From Nonomuraea endophytica (lineage in GTDB: Bacteria; Actinomycetota; Actinomycetes; Streptosporangiales; Streptosporangiaceae), in the NCBI RefSeq assembly GCF_014203235.1, contig NZ_JACHIN010000021.1, forward strand, positions 62,001 through 126,000: DNA of 64,000 bases, given 5' to 3'. Both the position numbers and the translations under genes were made by a program. The notes under the pieces were generated by a model, which saw nothing but the letters and a program-made list of their open reading frames with translations, had not been told where the DNA came from and did no database searches. Shown in pieces: positions 9,125-16,443 of the stretch (positions are counted from its first letter, which is position 1; each line of letters opens with the position of its first letter).

Positions 9125-9930
9125 TTCAGCCCCGAGATGCGGATGCCGGCGATGATGTGCCGCTGGAAGCACAGGAACAGGACGATGACCGGCAGCGCGG
9201 CCAGCGTCGAGCCCGCCATGAGCAGGCCCATCTCGGAGCTCCGGTCGGAGCGGAAGGTGGCCAGATACTGCTGCACCTGGAACAGCTCGGGGTCGGTGAT
9301 CGTCAGCACCGGCCAGATGTAGGCGTTCCAGAACGCCAGGAACGACGTCACCCCCACGACCACGAAGGCTCCCTTGGACAGCGGGACGAAGATGTGCAGG
9401 AAGACGCGCCACGGTCCGGCGCCGTCGAGCTGGGCGGCCTCCTCCAGCGCGACCGGCAGCCCGAGGTAGTACTGGCGCAGAAAGAAGACCTGCAGGCCGG
9501 AGGCGGCGCCGGGGATCACCAGGACGGCCAGCGAGTCCAGCATGCCGAGCTGGGTGACGACGACGAACGAGGTCAGCATGATCGCGATGCCCGGGACGAA
9601 CATCGTGGTGATCACGACGAACCACAGCGTGCGTTTGAGCGCGAAGTCCAGCCGGGCGAAGGCGTAGGCGCCGAGCGCGTTGACGGCCAGGCTGAGCATC
9701 GCGAACAGGACAGCGCCGGTGAACGTGACCGCCAGCGAGCGCAGGAACGCCGCGTCGCCGAGCAGCAGGGCGTAGTTCTCCCAGCGCCACATCTCGGGGA
9801 AGAACTGGAACGGCGTCGCCACGACCTCGGTCTTGGCCTTGAACCCGGCCACCGCCATCCAGGCCAGCGGGAACAGCGCCGCCACGGTGAACAGGGCGGC
9901 GGTGCCGTACCTGATGACGCGGCCGATCAT
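9121..9930 (-). CDS. Carbohydrate ABC transporter permease (MalG/CUT1 type)
   Basis: 269 residues with six hydrophobic helices. The inner-membrane EAA loop is LPVALEEAAQLDGAGPWRVFLHIFVPLSKGA. ATG 9930 overlaps the previous permease stop as ATGA. It forms the heterodimeric channel with the MalF-like partner and takes substrate from the lipoprotein. No ATPase gene is in the operon, as is usual for actinomycete CUT1 systems that share one ATPase (MsiK). Confidence 0.92.
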   Translation of the reverse strand: MIGRVIRYGTAALFTVAALFPLAWMAVAGFKAKTEVVATPFQFFPEMWRWENYALLLGDAAFLRSLAVTFTGAVLFAMLSLAVNALGAYAFARLDFALKRTLWFVVITTMFVPGIAIMLTSFVVVTQLGMLDSLAVLVIPGAASGLQVFFLRQYYLGLPVALEEAAQLDGAGPWRVFLHIFVPLSKGAFVVVGVTSFLAFWNAYIWPVLTITDPELFQVQQYLATFRSDRSSEMGLLMAGSTLAALPVIVLFLCFQRHIIAGIRISGLK

Positions 9931-10811
9931 CCGTCCATCGCCTTCTCCGATCGCACGAGACGGAAGATGACCGCCGAGACCGCGCCCAGCACGGCGAAGA
10001 GCAGCAGGGCGGCGGCGATCGAGTAGCCGATGTAGAGGTCGTTGGTGAAGTGGCGGAAGATGAACAGGTTGGGCAGCGTCGTGGAGTCGACCGGGCCGCC
10101 CTGCGTCATGACCAGCGGCAGCACGAGAAACTGCAGCGACGCCGCGAACCCGGTGACCAGCAGGAACAGGATGATGTTCTTCATCAGCGGCAGCGTGATC
10201 CGGAACATCTTGGTCCACGGGCCGGCGCCGTCCAGCGAGGCGCACTCGTAGTAGGTCTCGGGGATGTCGAGCAGCCCGGCCAGCATGATCAGGGAGGCGA
10301 CGCCCACCCCGAGCCAGACCGCCGGCACCGCGACCGCGGCGAGCGCGGTGCCGCTCTCGCCGAGCCAGGCCGTGTCCTCCTGTTTGCCCAGCAGGGCGAG
10401 GAACCAGTTGAGCAGGCCGCCGCGGTGGGTGTAGATGAGCGAGAACACGATCGCGGCGATCACCTCGGAGATCACCGCGGGGATGTAGATCGTCACCTTC
10501 ATGAACGCGGCCATCCGCCGGCTGAGCGACTTGACCAGGACGGCGAAGACGAAGGCCACGGCCACCTGGGCCGGCACCACCATGGCCGAGAACGCCAGCC
10601 CGCGCAGCACCGCGCCGACGAACTCGTGGTCGGTCAGCACGTCCAGGTAGTTGCCGAGGCCGACGAAGACGGGCGACTCGTAGAAGCTCCAGGTGTAGAA
10701 GCTGATGTACGCGGCGTGGACCAGCGGCCAGACGACGAAGACGCCCAGCAGGGCCAGGAGCGGCGCCAGCATGAGCAGCGCCGTCCCGGTGTCCCTTCTG
10801 CGCCTCGTCAA
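9927..10811 (-). CDS. Carbohydrate ABC transporter permease (MalF/CUT1 type)
   Basis: 294 residues. The first helix is ALLMLAPLLALLGVFVVWPLVHAAYIS. The EAA loop is LLDIPETYYECASLDGAGPWTKMFRITLPLMKN. The start is best placed at TTG 10811, whose TTGA overlaps the stop of the binding-protein gene; longer in-frame extensions lie wholly inside that gene. Weak AGGG precedes it. It pairs with the MalG-like permease to import the sugar captured by the upstream lipoprotein. Confidence 0.88.
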   Translation of the reverse strand: MTRRRRDTGTALLMLAPLLALLGVFVVWPLVHAAYISFYTWSFYESPVFVGLGNYLDVLTDHEFVGAVLRGLAFSAMVVPAQVAVAFVFAVLVKSLSRRMAAFMKVTIYIPAVISEVIAAIVFSLIYTHRGGLLNWFLALLGKQEDTAWLGESGTALAAVAVPAVWLGVGVASLIMLAGLLDIPETYYECASLDGAGPWTKMFRITLPLMKNIILFLLVTGFAASLQFLVLPLVMTQGGPVDSTTLPNLFIFRHFTNDLYIGYSIAAALLLFAVLGAVSAVIFRLVRSEKAMDG

Positions 10812-12118
10812 GAGCCCTGGCCCGCGAGGTCGTTCTTCGCGATGAACTCCTTGATCTCGGCGTCGGCCGCCTTCAGCGCGGCGTCGATGTCCTTGCCTTG
10901 CAGCGCCTTCTCGATGGCCTTTCCGAAGGCGAGGCTGATGGCCCAGTCGTAGGTCGGCTCCGGCTTGGCGCGGGCGACGACCTGGTCCTCGATGATCTTG
11001 GCCCAGGGGTTCTCGGCGGCGGCCGGGTCGTTCTTGACCGCGTCGGCCACGGCCGCGCGCGGCGAGTACTTGGAGAACTTCGTGGTCTTGAAGTAGTCGA
11101 CCAGCAGTTTGGTGTCTCCGGCCAGCAGCCAGCTGATCGCGTCGGCGGCGGGCTGGGCGTGCTTCGACTTGGCGTCCACGACGAGCGTCCAGCCGCCGAG
11201 GGTCGCGGTCGGCTTGGCGCTGTCGCCGTCGAAGGACGGCAGCGCGGCGGCGGCGATGTTCGGGACGAGCTGCGGATAATCGGACAACAGGACGCTCGCG
11301 GCCCACGAGCCGCAGACCATCATGGCCGCCTTGCCCTGGCCGATCGGGTTGGCGTCGGCGTAGGGCGCGAGCGGCTGCTTGGGCATGATGCCCTGCTGGT
11401 AGAGGGTCTGGTAGACCTGCAGAAGCTGCCGGTACGCCGGGTCGCTCGCCCGCGGCGCCGCCCAGTCGTCGCTGATGGGCAGGTGGGAGGCGGCGTTCCA
11501 CTGCATGCCCCAGGTGGACCACGCCATGTCGATGGCGTTGCCGGCGGTCACCACGCCCGAGACGTCCCTGGTCGTGAGCCGCTTGCCGTAGGAGATGAGC
11601 TCGGCCCAGGTGGCGGGCGGCCGGTTGGGATCGAGCCCGGCCTTGGCGAACAGGTCCTTGCGGTAGAACAGGACGGCCGACGGCTCGACCAGCATCGGGT
11701 AGGCGTACTTGCGGCCTTTGTACTCCACCGAGCGCAGCACGGGCTCCTGCAATCCGGTCCATTTGGCGGCCGGGATGAGCGGGTCGAGCGCCTGGATCTG
11801 GCCGGTGCGGGCGAAACCGGGCGCCTTGTTGTAGTTGAGCGTGTAGAGGTCGGGTGCCTTGCCCGCGGCCTGGGCCGCCTTCATCTTCTGGTCCCAGGCG
11901 TCGGCCGGGACGATCTGGTGCTTGAGCACGACCTTGTTCTGCGCCTTGTTGTAGGCCGCGACGGCCTTCTTGTACCAGGCGTCCTCTTGATCGGTGAACT
12001 TCTGCTGCCACAGCGTGATCTCGGTCCTGCCGCCGGGCTGTTCGTCCGCGCCGGGTCCGCAGCCGAGCGCCAGCACCGCCGCGCCCGTCAAGCAGGCGGT
12101 CAGCCGGATGACTCGCAC
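10808..12118 (-). CDS. Extracellular sugar-binding lipoprotein (ABC importer)
   Basis: 436 residues from GTG 12118, preceded by a strong AGGAGG. The lipoprotein signal is RVIRLTACLTGAAVLALGC, with lipidation expected at Cys 20. The mature part reads as a family 1 solute-binding protein: TEITLWQQKFTDQEDAWYKKAV, TWAELISYGKRLTTRDVSGV and GKAAMMVCGSWAASVLLSDYPQ. It would capture oligosaccharides released outside the cell and deliver them to the two permeases. It follows the GH172 gene by 14 bp. Confidence 0.92.
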   Translation of the reverse strand: MRVIRLTACLTGAAVLALGCGPGADEQPGGRTEITLWQQKFTDQEDAWYKKAVAAYNKAQNKVVLKHQIVPADAWDQKMKAAQAAGKAPDLYTLNYNKAPGFARTGQIQALDPLIPAAKWTGLQEPVLRSVEYKGRKYAYPMLVEPSAVLFYRKDLFAKAGLDPNRPPATWAELISYGKRLTTRDVSGVVTAGNAIDMAWSTWGMQWNAASHLPISDDWAAPRASDPAYRQLLQVYQTLYQQGIMPKQPLAPYADANPIGQGKAAMMVCGSWAASVLLSDYPQLVPNIAAAALPSFDGDSAKPTATLGGWTLVVDAKSKHAQPAADAISWLLAGDTKLLVDYFKTTKFSKYSPRAAVADAVKNDPAAAENPWAKIIEDQVVARAKPEPTYDWAISLAFGKAIEKALQGKDIDAALKAADAEIKEFIAKNDLAGQGS

Positions 12119-12132
12119 GTCTCCTCCTGTTC

Positions 12133-13206
12133 TCAGACCAGCCGGGCGCTCACGGGCGGCAGGGTGAACGGCCGGTGCGGCAGCTCCTGGTACCAGTACG
12201 CGATCGAGGACAGGTCGTCGCTGCGCCGGTTGGCGTGCCCGTGCTCGATCGTCACGCGGATCGAGGTGGTGAAGGGCACGGGGTCCTCGATGTGGAAGCG
12301 GTACAGGGAGATCTGGCCGCTCCAGTTCTCGCCGCCCGGGAGCGTGATCCCGTGATAGGGCGCGTGGTACGGCCGGCTGGGGCACCACGCGGTGTTGAAG
12401 TAGTCCTCGGTGCCGGTGCCGTGCAGGCTCGGCGGGAAGGCCTCGCCGTCGATGAAGATCATGTCGTCGCCCTCGCCGTACCAGTTCCAGTCGGCCGTCT
12501 GGCGAAGGTTCGTCACGTTGAGCACGCAGCCGACGTAGTGGCCGCGGCCCTCGGCGTCGAGGATGACGTAGTTGCCCGCGCCGTCGGCGTTGACGCCGTC
12601 GAACAGCCACGAGGAGTTGGACAGTTCGCCCTGCTCCAGGCCGTCGGCCGGGCACTCGCGCCGCCACTGGGCGTGGAATCGCCCCAGCCCGTCACCCAGC
12701 TCGTCGAACTCGTCGTAGTCGATGTAGTAGTAGAACCACAGCACCTCCGACTCGCACTCGCTGACCAGCTCGAACCTGGCGCCGTCGGCGAAGGGCATGT
12801 GGAACCAGCAGTTGAACGCCTTGCCGTCCTGCGGGCTCATCTGGAGCGGGGCGGAGACGAAGTCGGCGGTGCGCGCGTGGCCCATGCCGAAGAAGTCGCC
12901 GAGCGGCACGAACACGCTGGGGTGCGCGGAGCCGTCCCAGTAGATCTTCAGCACGAGCTTGCGCAGGAAGTCGCGGTCGGCGGTCTCGGGGGTGGCGGGG
13001 TCGCGGGGGGCGACGGTCATCCAGATGTGGTTGACCGAGCCGGCCCCGCGCAGGTCGGCCAGCGTCGCGGTCTGGCCGGGCTCGATCGTGATCCTGTCGT
13101 CGTTGCCGCCGGTGCGGTCCCAGCTCGACGCCCGGCGGCGGCGGTGCGCGCGTAACCTCGGCAGATCGCGGAGGCTGCTGCCGTGCTGGCCGTAGGTCAC
13201 GGTCAT
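12133..13206 (-). CDS. GH172 (DUF2961) glycoside hydrolase
   Basis: 357 residues, typical for single-domain DUF2961. Family signatures are TIEPGQTATLADLRGAGSVNHIWMT, LVLKIYWDGSAHPSVFVPLGDFFGMGHA, ADGARFELVSECESEVLWFYYYIDYDEF and GTGTEDYFNTAWCPSRPYHAPYHG. GH172 contains alpha-D-fructofuranosidases and exo-alpha-D-arabinofuranosidases. There is no signal peptide, so it is cytoplasmic. ATG 13206 follows AAGGAG. It is the first gene of the operon GH172-binding protein-permeases-GH116, transcribed from a promoter covered by LacI-type operators. Confidence 0.9.
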   Translation of the reverse strand: MTVTYGQHGSSLRDLPRLRAHRRRRASSWDRTGGNDDRITIEPGQTATLADLRGAGSVNHIWMTVAPRDPATPETADRDFLRKLVLKIYWDGSAHPSVFVPLGDFFGMGHARTADFVSAPLQMSPQDGKAFNCWFHMPFADGARFELVSECESEVLWFYYYIDYDEFDELGDGLGRFHAQWRRECPADGLEQGELSNSSWLFDGVNADGAGNYVILDAEGRGHYVGCVLNVTNLRQTADWNWYGEGDDMIFIDGEAFPPSLHGTGTEDYFNTAWCPSRPYHAPYHGITLPGGENWSGQISLYRFHIEDPVPFTTSIRVTIEHGHANRRSDDLSSIAYWYQELPHRPFTLPPVSARLV

Positions 13207-13215
13207 CTCTCCTTG

Positions 13216-13229
13216 AGAAATCGATTGCT
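13216..13229. promoter_or_regulatory. LacI-family operator overlapping the GH172 operon start site
   Basis: The core AAATCGATT matches 11 of 14 positions of the palindrome GGAAATCGATTTCC seen upstream of the LacI gene. It overlaps the expected +1 of the promoter at 13233-13261, so binding should block transcription. Confidence 0.7.
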
Positions 13230-13232
13230 GAC

Positions 13233-13261
13233 GTCGTACCTCGACTGGCGGGGCGCGTCAA
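13233..13261 (-). promoter_or_regulatory. Promoter of the GH172-ABC-GH116 operon
   Basis: On the minus strand, TTGACG (13261-13256) and TACGAC (13238-13233) are separated by exactly 17 bp. The expected start is near 13226, giving a leader of about 20 nt before ATG 13206. Confidence 0.6.
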
Positions 13262-13317
13262 GGGGCGCTCCGCTGCTTGGCCGGGCTGATTGCGGGCTTG
13301 TGCTGGGGTTTTGTCGG

Positions 13318-13331
13318 AGGAATCGATTTCT
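13318..13331. promoter_or_regulatory. Second LacI-family operator upstream of the GH172 operon
   Basis: AATCGATTTC with 11 of 14 consensus matches, centred 102 bp upstream of the first site and touching the stop codon of the DUF4185 gene. The pair could act by looping or independently. Confidence 0.5.
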
Positions 13332-15082
13332 CAGCCGCGGACCAGCGAGACGTCGTCGAACTGGAGCCACATGTCGCCGTTGTCGGTCCAGATCCCGGCG
13401 AACACCTCCACCGAGGTGCGCGGGCCGCTGTCGAACGCGACCTGGTGCCGGGTCCACTGACCCACCGCGCGGAAGTTCGTCTCGCTGAACGGCGGGCCGC
13501 CCGGGTCCCTGACGCCGAAGAAGCCGTTGTCGTTGTTGCCCGAGGTGCGCAGCCAGCCGGTCAGGACATAGCGGGTGTTCGGCGCGACCGACACCGTCTG
13601 ATACAGGTCATGCCAGCCCCGGTTGTAGCGGGCGAAGGCATTCCTGTCGGCGGTGAAGGACCAGGTGCCGTTGTCGATGCCGCAGTTGCCGTGGCAGGCC
13701 CACGGGGTGGCGACCGTGCCGGTGGTCTGGCGTTCGAAGCTCGGATCGCGGACCAGGTTGGCGTTGGTGATGGCGGCGTCCCTGGTCAGGGTGATCCTTA
13801 TGAGGTAGACGTTGTACGGCGTCCACTCCGACAGGGTCAGGTAGAGGTCCTGGCCTTGTGACCAGGGGTGCATGAAGCCGCCGTACAGGCCGGGGTAGTC
13901 GGCGGAGCTCGCGATGAGCGCCGGGGCGCTCCACGGTCCCGTCGGGGCCGCCGCCGAGCGCAGGACCACGTCGCTGCCCTGCAGGTAGGTCATCAGCCAC
14001 TTGCCGGTGTACGCGTTGAACTGCACCGACAGCTCGGCCACGGGTGCGTTCACCACCGGGGCGGCCAGGGCGTCCTGGCCCTGCTGCCACTGGGAGCCGG
14101 TCCAGTATTGGTAGGCGGCCTTGTCGAGGATCTGGCGCTCGGGGACCCGGGCCAGGTAGGCGGCGCCGCTTCGGCCGTTGGGGGTGGCGAACAGGTGGAC
14201 ATATCCGTCTCGGCGGACCATGGCCGCCATCTGGAAGTGGTTGGCGCCGGTCGGGTTGTCCCAGCGGGGGGTGCCCGGGGTGGTCGCCGTCCAGTTCTGG
14301 CCGTTGTCGTCGGAGTAGGCGATGCCGGCGTAGTTGGTGTCCCATTGGCCGGGCTGGCCCCAGTGGCGTACTGACATGTACCCCATGTACTGCCGCGTCC
14401 CCACCGACACCCCGGCCGTGGGGATGACGGTGATCTCGTCACCGTCGACCTTCCTGCTGGGGATCAGCTCCTTGGCATGCCCCGCCCGATCGGTGGCCGC
14501 ACTGCTGAAGGCCATCCCGTCAGCCAGATCACGGTCGTTGCTCCGCAGAAGCACCTGACTACGCCAGTCACCCCCGTTCGCCCCCGGCGGCGCCCACCCA
14601 TCACCGAACGTGTCCCCGAACGCGGCCAGCACCTCCCCCGCCCCGTTGTCCCACATGACGCCAAGATCAGTGGCATTGACCTTCCAAGCCAGGTCCGTCC
14701 CCGAAACCGACCCCGCCCCCGTCACCTTCCCCACCACAACGGCCGCCGACCGCCCCACCCCCCGCATCGCGTCGCCCCCAACCACCCGCCTCTCTCCCCC
14801 ACTCGCCACCGCCTGCGAGCCCCACCCTCCCGGCACCGCCTCCCCACGCCCGACCCGGCGACCCGCCTCGTCCCAGGCCGCCGAACCCGCGTGCCGTCCT
14901 CCCGGCGAGGCCTTCCCCCGCTCCTCCGGGTGTCCCGCTGGGGCGCCTTCCCAGCTCGGCACCGCTTGCCGGGGTCCGGGTGAGGCCCCTTCCCGCGTCT
15001 CCGATGCGGCGTGGGGGGTGGTGGTGAAGATCAGGGCGAGCAGGGTGCCGGCGACCGTCCAGGTATGTAGGCGTGTCTCCAT
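13331..15082 (-). CDS. Secreted DUF4185 protein (GH183-type endo-D-arabinanase candidate) with C-terminal CBM-like domain
   Basis: 583 residues. A signal peptide (residues 1-27, ending PHAASE) is followed by an unusual Gly/Pro/Arg-rich linker to about residue 110. The DUF4185 five-bladed domain (about 120-430) shows TDLGVMWDNGAGEVLAAFGDTFGDGW, YMGYMSVRHWG, GIAYSDDNGQNW and a late GGFMHPW. The last 140 residues (DPSFERQ, WHDLYQTVSVAPNTRYVLTGWLRTS, WLQFDDVSLVRG) look like a jelly-roll carbohydrate-binding module. ATG 15082 has AAGGAGG 8 nt upstream. DUF4185 members were assigned endo-D-arabinanase activity (GH183). It is the only exported enzyme of the locus and so likely makes the oligosaccharides that are imported. 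Confidence 0.85.
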   Translation of the reverse strand: METRLHTWTVAGTLLALIFTTTPHAASETREGASPGPRQAVPSWEGAPAGHPEERGKASPGGRHAGSAAWDEAGRRVGRGEAVPGGWGSQAVASGGERRVVGGDAMRGVGRSAAVVVGKVTGAGSVSGTDLAWKVNATDLGVMWDNGAGEVLAAFGDTFGDGWAPPGANGGDWRSQVLLRSNDRDLADGMAFSSAATDRAGHAKELIPSRKVDGDEITVIPTAGVSVGTRQYMGYMSVRHWGQPGQWDTNYAGIAYSDDNGQNWTATTPGTPRWDNPTGANHFQMAAMVRRDGYVHLFATPNGRSGAAYLARVPERQILDKAAYQYWTGSQWQQGQDALAAPVVNAPVAELSVQFNAYTGKWLMTYLQGSDVVLRSAAAPTGPWSAPALIASSADYPGLYGGFMHPWSQGQDLYLTLSEWTPYNVYLIRITLTRDAAITNANLVRDPSFERQTTGTVATPWACHGNCGIDNGTWSFTADRNAFARYNRGWHDLYQTVSVAPNTRYVLTGWLRTSGNNDNGFFGVRDPGGPPFSETNFRAVGQWTRHQVAFDSGPRTSVEVFAGIWTDNGDMWLQFDDVSLVRG

Positions 15083-15097
15083 GTGCCCAGCCTCCTT

Positions 15098-15113
15098 GGG
15101 AAATCGATTTCCC
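15098..15113. promoter_or_regulatory. LacI-family operator of the DUF4185 gene (perfect 16-bp palindrome)
   Basis: GGGAAATCGATTTCCC is a perfect palindrome with the central CG typical of LacI-family operators. It lies 15 bp upstream of the DUF4185 start codon, over the expected transcription start. Confidence 0.82.
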
Positions 15114-15115
15114 GC

Positions 15116-15144
15116 ATTGTCAAGCGGCCCGGCGACGCCGTCAA
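15116..15144 (-). promoter_or_regulatory. Promoter of the DUF4185 gene
   Basis: Minus strand TTGACG (15144-15139), 17 bp, GACAAT (15121-15116). The operator begins 3 bp downstream of the -10 box. Confidence 0.6.
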
Positions 15145-15152
15145 GAACTCTG

Positions 15153-16133
15153 TCACACCAGTACGGCAGACAGCACCACGTGCCGAGGCGGGAACCCCTC
15201 CCCCGACACGCGGCGCAACAACAGCTCCACCGCCAGCCGCCCCATCTCGTACGTGGGCTGCGAGATCAGCGTCATCGCGTCACTCAGCCCCAGCGCCCAC
15301 CGCATGTCGTCGAACACCGCCAGCGTGATGTCCTCCGGATAGCGCAGGCCGTACTCCCGCAGAGCGGTCGCCGCGCCGAGCGCCATCAGGTTGTTCGACA
15401 CGAACAGCGCGTCCGGCCGGGGTTTGAGACGCAGCAGGTCGGCGGCGGCGGCGCGGCCGCCCTCGATGCGGTAGTCCCCCCGCACCACCAGCTCGCGACG
15501 GTAGGCCAGCCCGGCGGCCCGCAGCCCGTGCCGGTACCCGGCCAGCCGGTCCACGGCGGTCGTCACCTCGGTCGGCCCCGCGATGAACCCGATCCGACGG
15601 CACCCCTGATCCACCAGCCGCAGCACCGCGTCCTGGGCTGCTTTGACGTTGTTGACCCCGACCCGGTCGACTTTGGCCGTCTGCAGCCGCCGATCGACGG
15701 TGACGACCGGGATGCCGCGTTCGGCGAGCAGCGAGATCGAGGTACGGGTCGCGGAGGCCGGTGACAGGATCACCCCGGCCATGTTCTCGGCGGCGGCCAC
15801 CTCGATGTAGCGCTGCTCCTTCTCCAGGTCCTCGTCGGTGTTGGCCAGCATCACCGAGTACCCCGCCTTGCTCGCGGCATCCTCCGCGCCGCGCACCATC
15901 GAGGTGAAGAACGGGTTCGTGATGTCCGAGATGATCAGCCCGAGTAAGGTGGTGGCACGGGTGCGCAGGAACCTGGCCTGCGAACTCGGCCGATACCCCA
16001 GCTCCCGGACCGCCGCCAGCACCCGCTCCCGCAGCTCTTCGGCCACCGTGGGCCCGTGGTTGAGCACCCGCGACACCGTGGCCGGAGAAACCCCGGCCCG
16101 ACCGGCCACATCCTTGATCGTGATCTGCGCCAC
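15153..16133 (-). CDS. LacI-family transcriptional repressor
   Basis: 326 residues from GTG 16133, which follows GGAGG; the upstream in-frame extension is Arg-rich and contains the operator, so it is rejected. The helix-turn-helix is ITIKDVAGRAGVSPATVSRVLN, with hinge helix GYRPSSQARFLRT. The periplasmic-binding-protein core has LGLIISDITNPFFTSMVRGAEDAA, VVTVDRRL and RPDALFVSNNLMALGAATAL. It most likely represses the arabinan-type genes and itself, since matching operators lie upstream of all three transcription units. The inducer is probably an imported sugar. Confidence 0.92.
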   Translation of the reverse strand: MAQITIKDVAGRAGVSPATVSRVLNHGPTVAEELRERVLAAVRELGYRPSSQARFLRTRATTLLGLIISDITNPFFTSMVRGAEDAASKAGYSVMLANTDEDLEKEQRYIEVAAAENMAGVILSPASATRTSISLLAERGIPVVTVDRRLQTAKVDRVGVNNVKAAQDAVLRLVDQGCRRIGFIAGPTEVTTAVDRLAGYRHGLRAAGLAYRRELVVRGDYRIEGGRAAAADLLRLKPRPDALFVSNNLMALGAATALREYGLRYPEDITLAVFDDMRWALGLSDAMTLISQPTYEMGRLAVELLLRRVSGEGFPPRHVVLSAVLV

Positions 16134-16151
16134 CGCACCTCCAGTCCGCCT

Positions 16152-16165
16152 GGAAATCGATTTCC
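16152..16165. promoter_or_regulatory. LacI-family operator upstream of its own gene
   Basis: GGAAATCGATTTCC, a perfect 14-bp palindrome, 18 bp upstream of the LacI GTG start. It shares the same core as the sites at 13216, 13318 and 15098, implying autoregulation. Confidence 0.8.
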
Positions 16166-16408
16166 CCCGAGTCTCCCACGCCCACCGCCCCACCCGCCTG
16201 CAGACCCGCATGCGCAACTGCCCACAAGCCCGCACGCCCTCAAGCCCGCGTGCCCGCGTGCGCAGCTGCCGACAACCGCGCACGTCCGAGCCACGGCGGC
16301 TTGGAGGTGCGACGGACGCCGAGACCCAAGAACGCGGAGGCCCGGGGCGCCATGGCAGCAGGGGGACGAGCGCTTGACCGGATGGCCGGGGGTTGTCACG
16401 TCGGGACG

Positions 16409-16436
16409 CCGGGGCAGTGCCCGGGGACTGCCGGGC
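16409..16436 (-). terminator. Hairpin downstream of the ABC exporter operon
   Basis: Inverted repeat with GGCAGT (16413-16418) and ACTGCC (16427-16432) plus flanking GC pairs, starting about 10 bp after the ABC stop. There is no U-run. Confidence 0.35.
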
Positions 16437-16443
16437 TTGGGGG

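Larger units (their letters stand above)
16134..16443. other. Non-coding stretch between the ABC exporter and the LacI gene
   Basis: 310 bp. It holds the LacI operator near its left end and a terminator-like hairpin near its right end. The remainder (about 16170-16400) is Cys/Pro/Arg-biased in every frame, and I see no supported gene there. Confidence 0.6.

Noticed and set aside
9124..9790. Extended N-terminus of the GH116 frame up to 9790
   Set aside because: It lies entirely inside the MalG-type permease gene; the GTGA overlap at 9124 gives a proper GH116 N-terminus.
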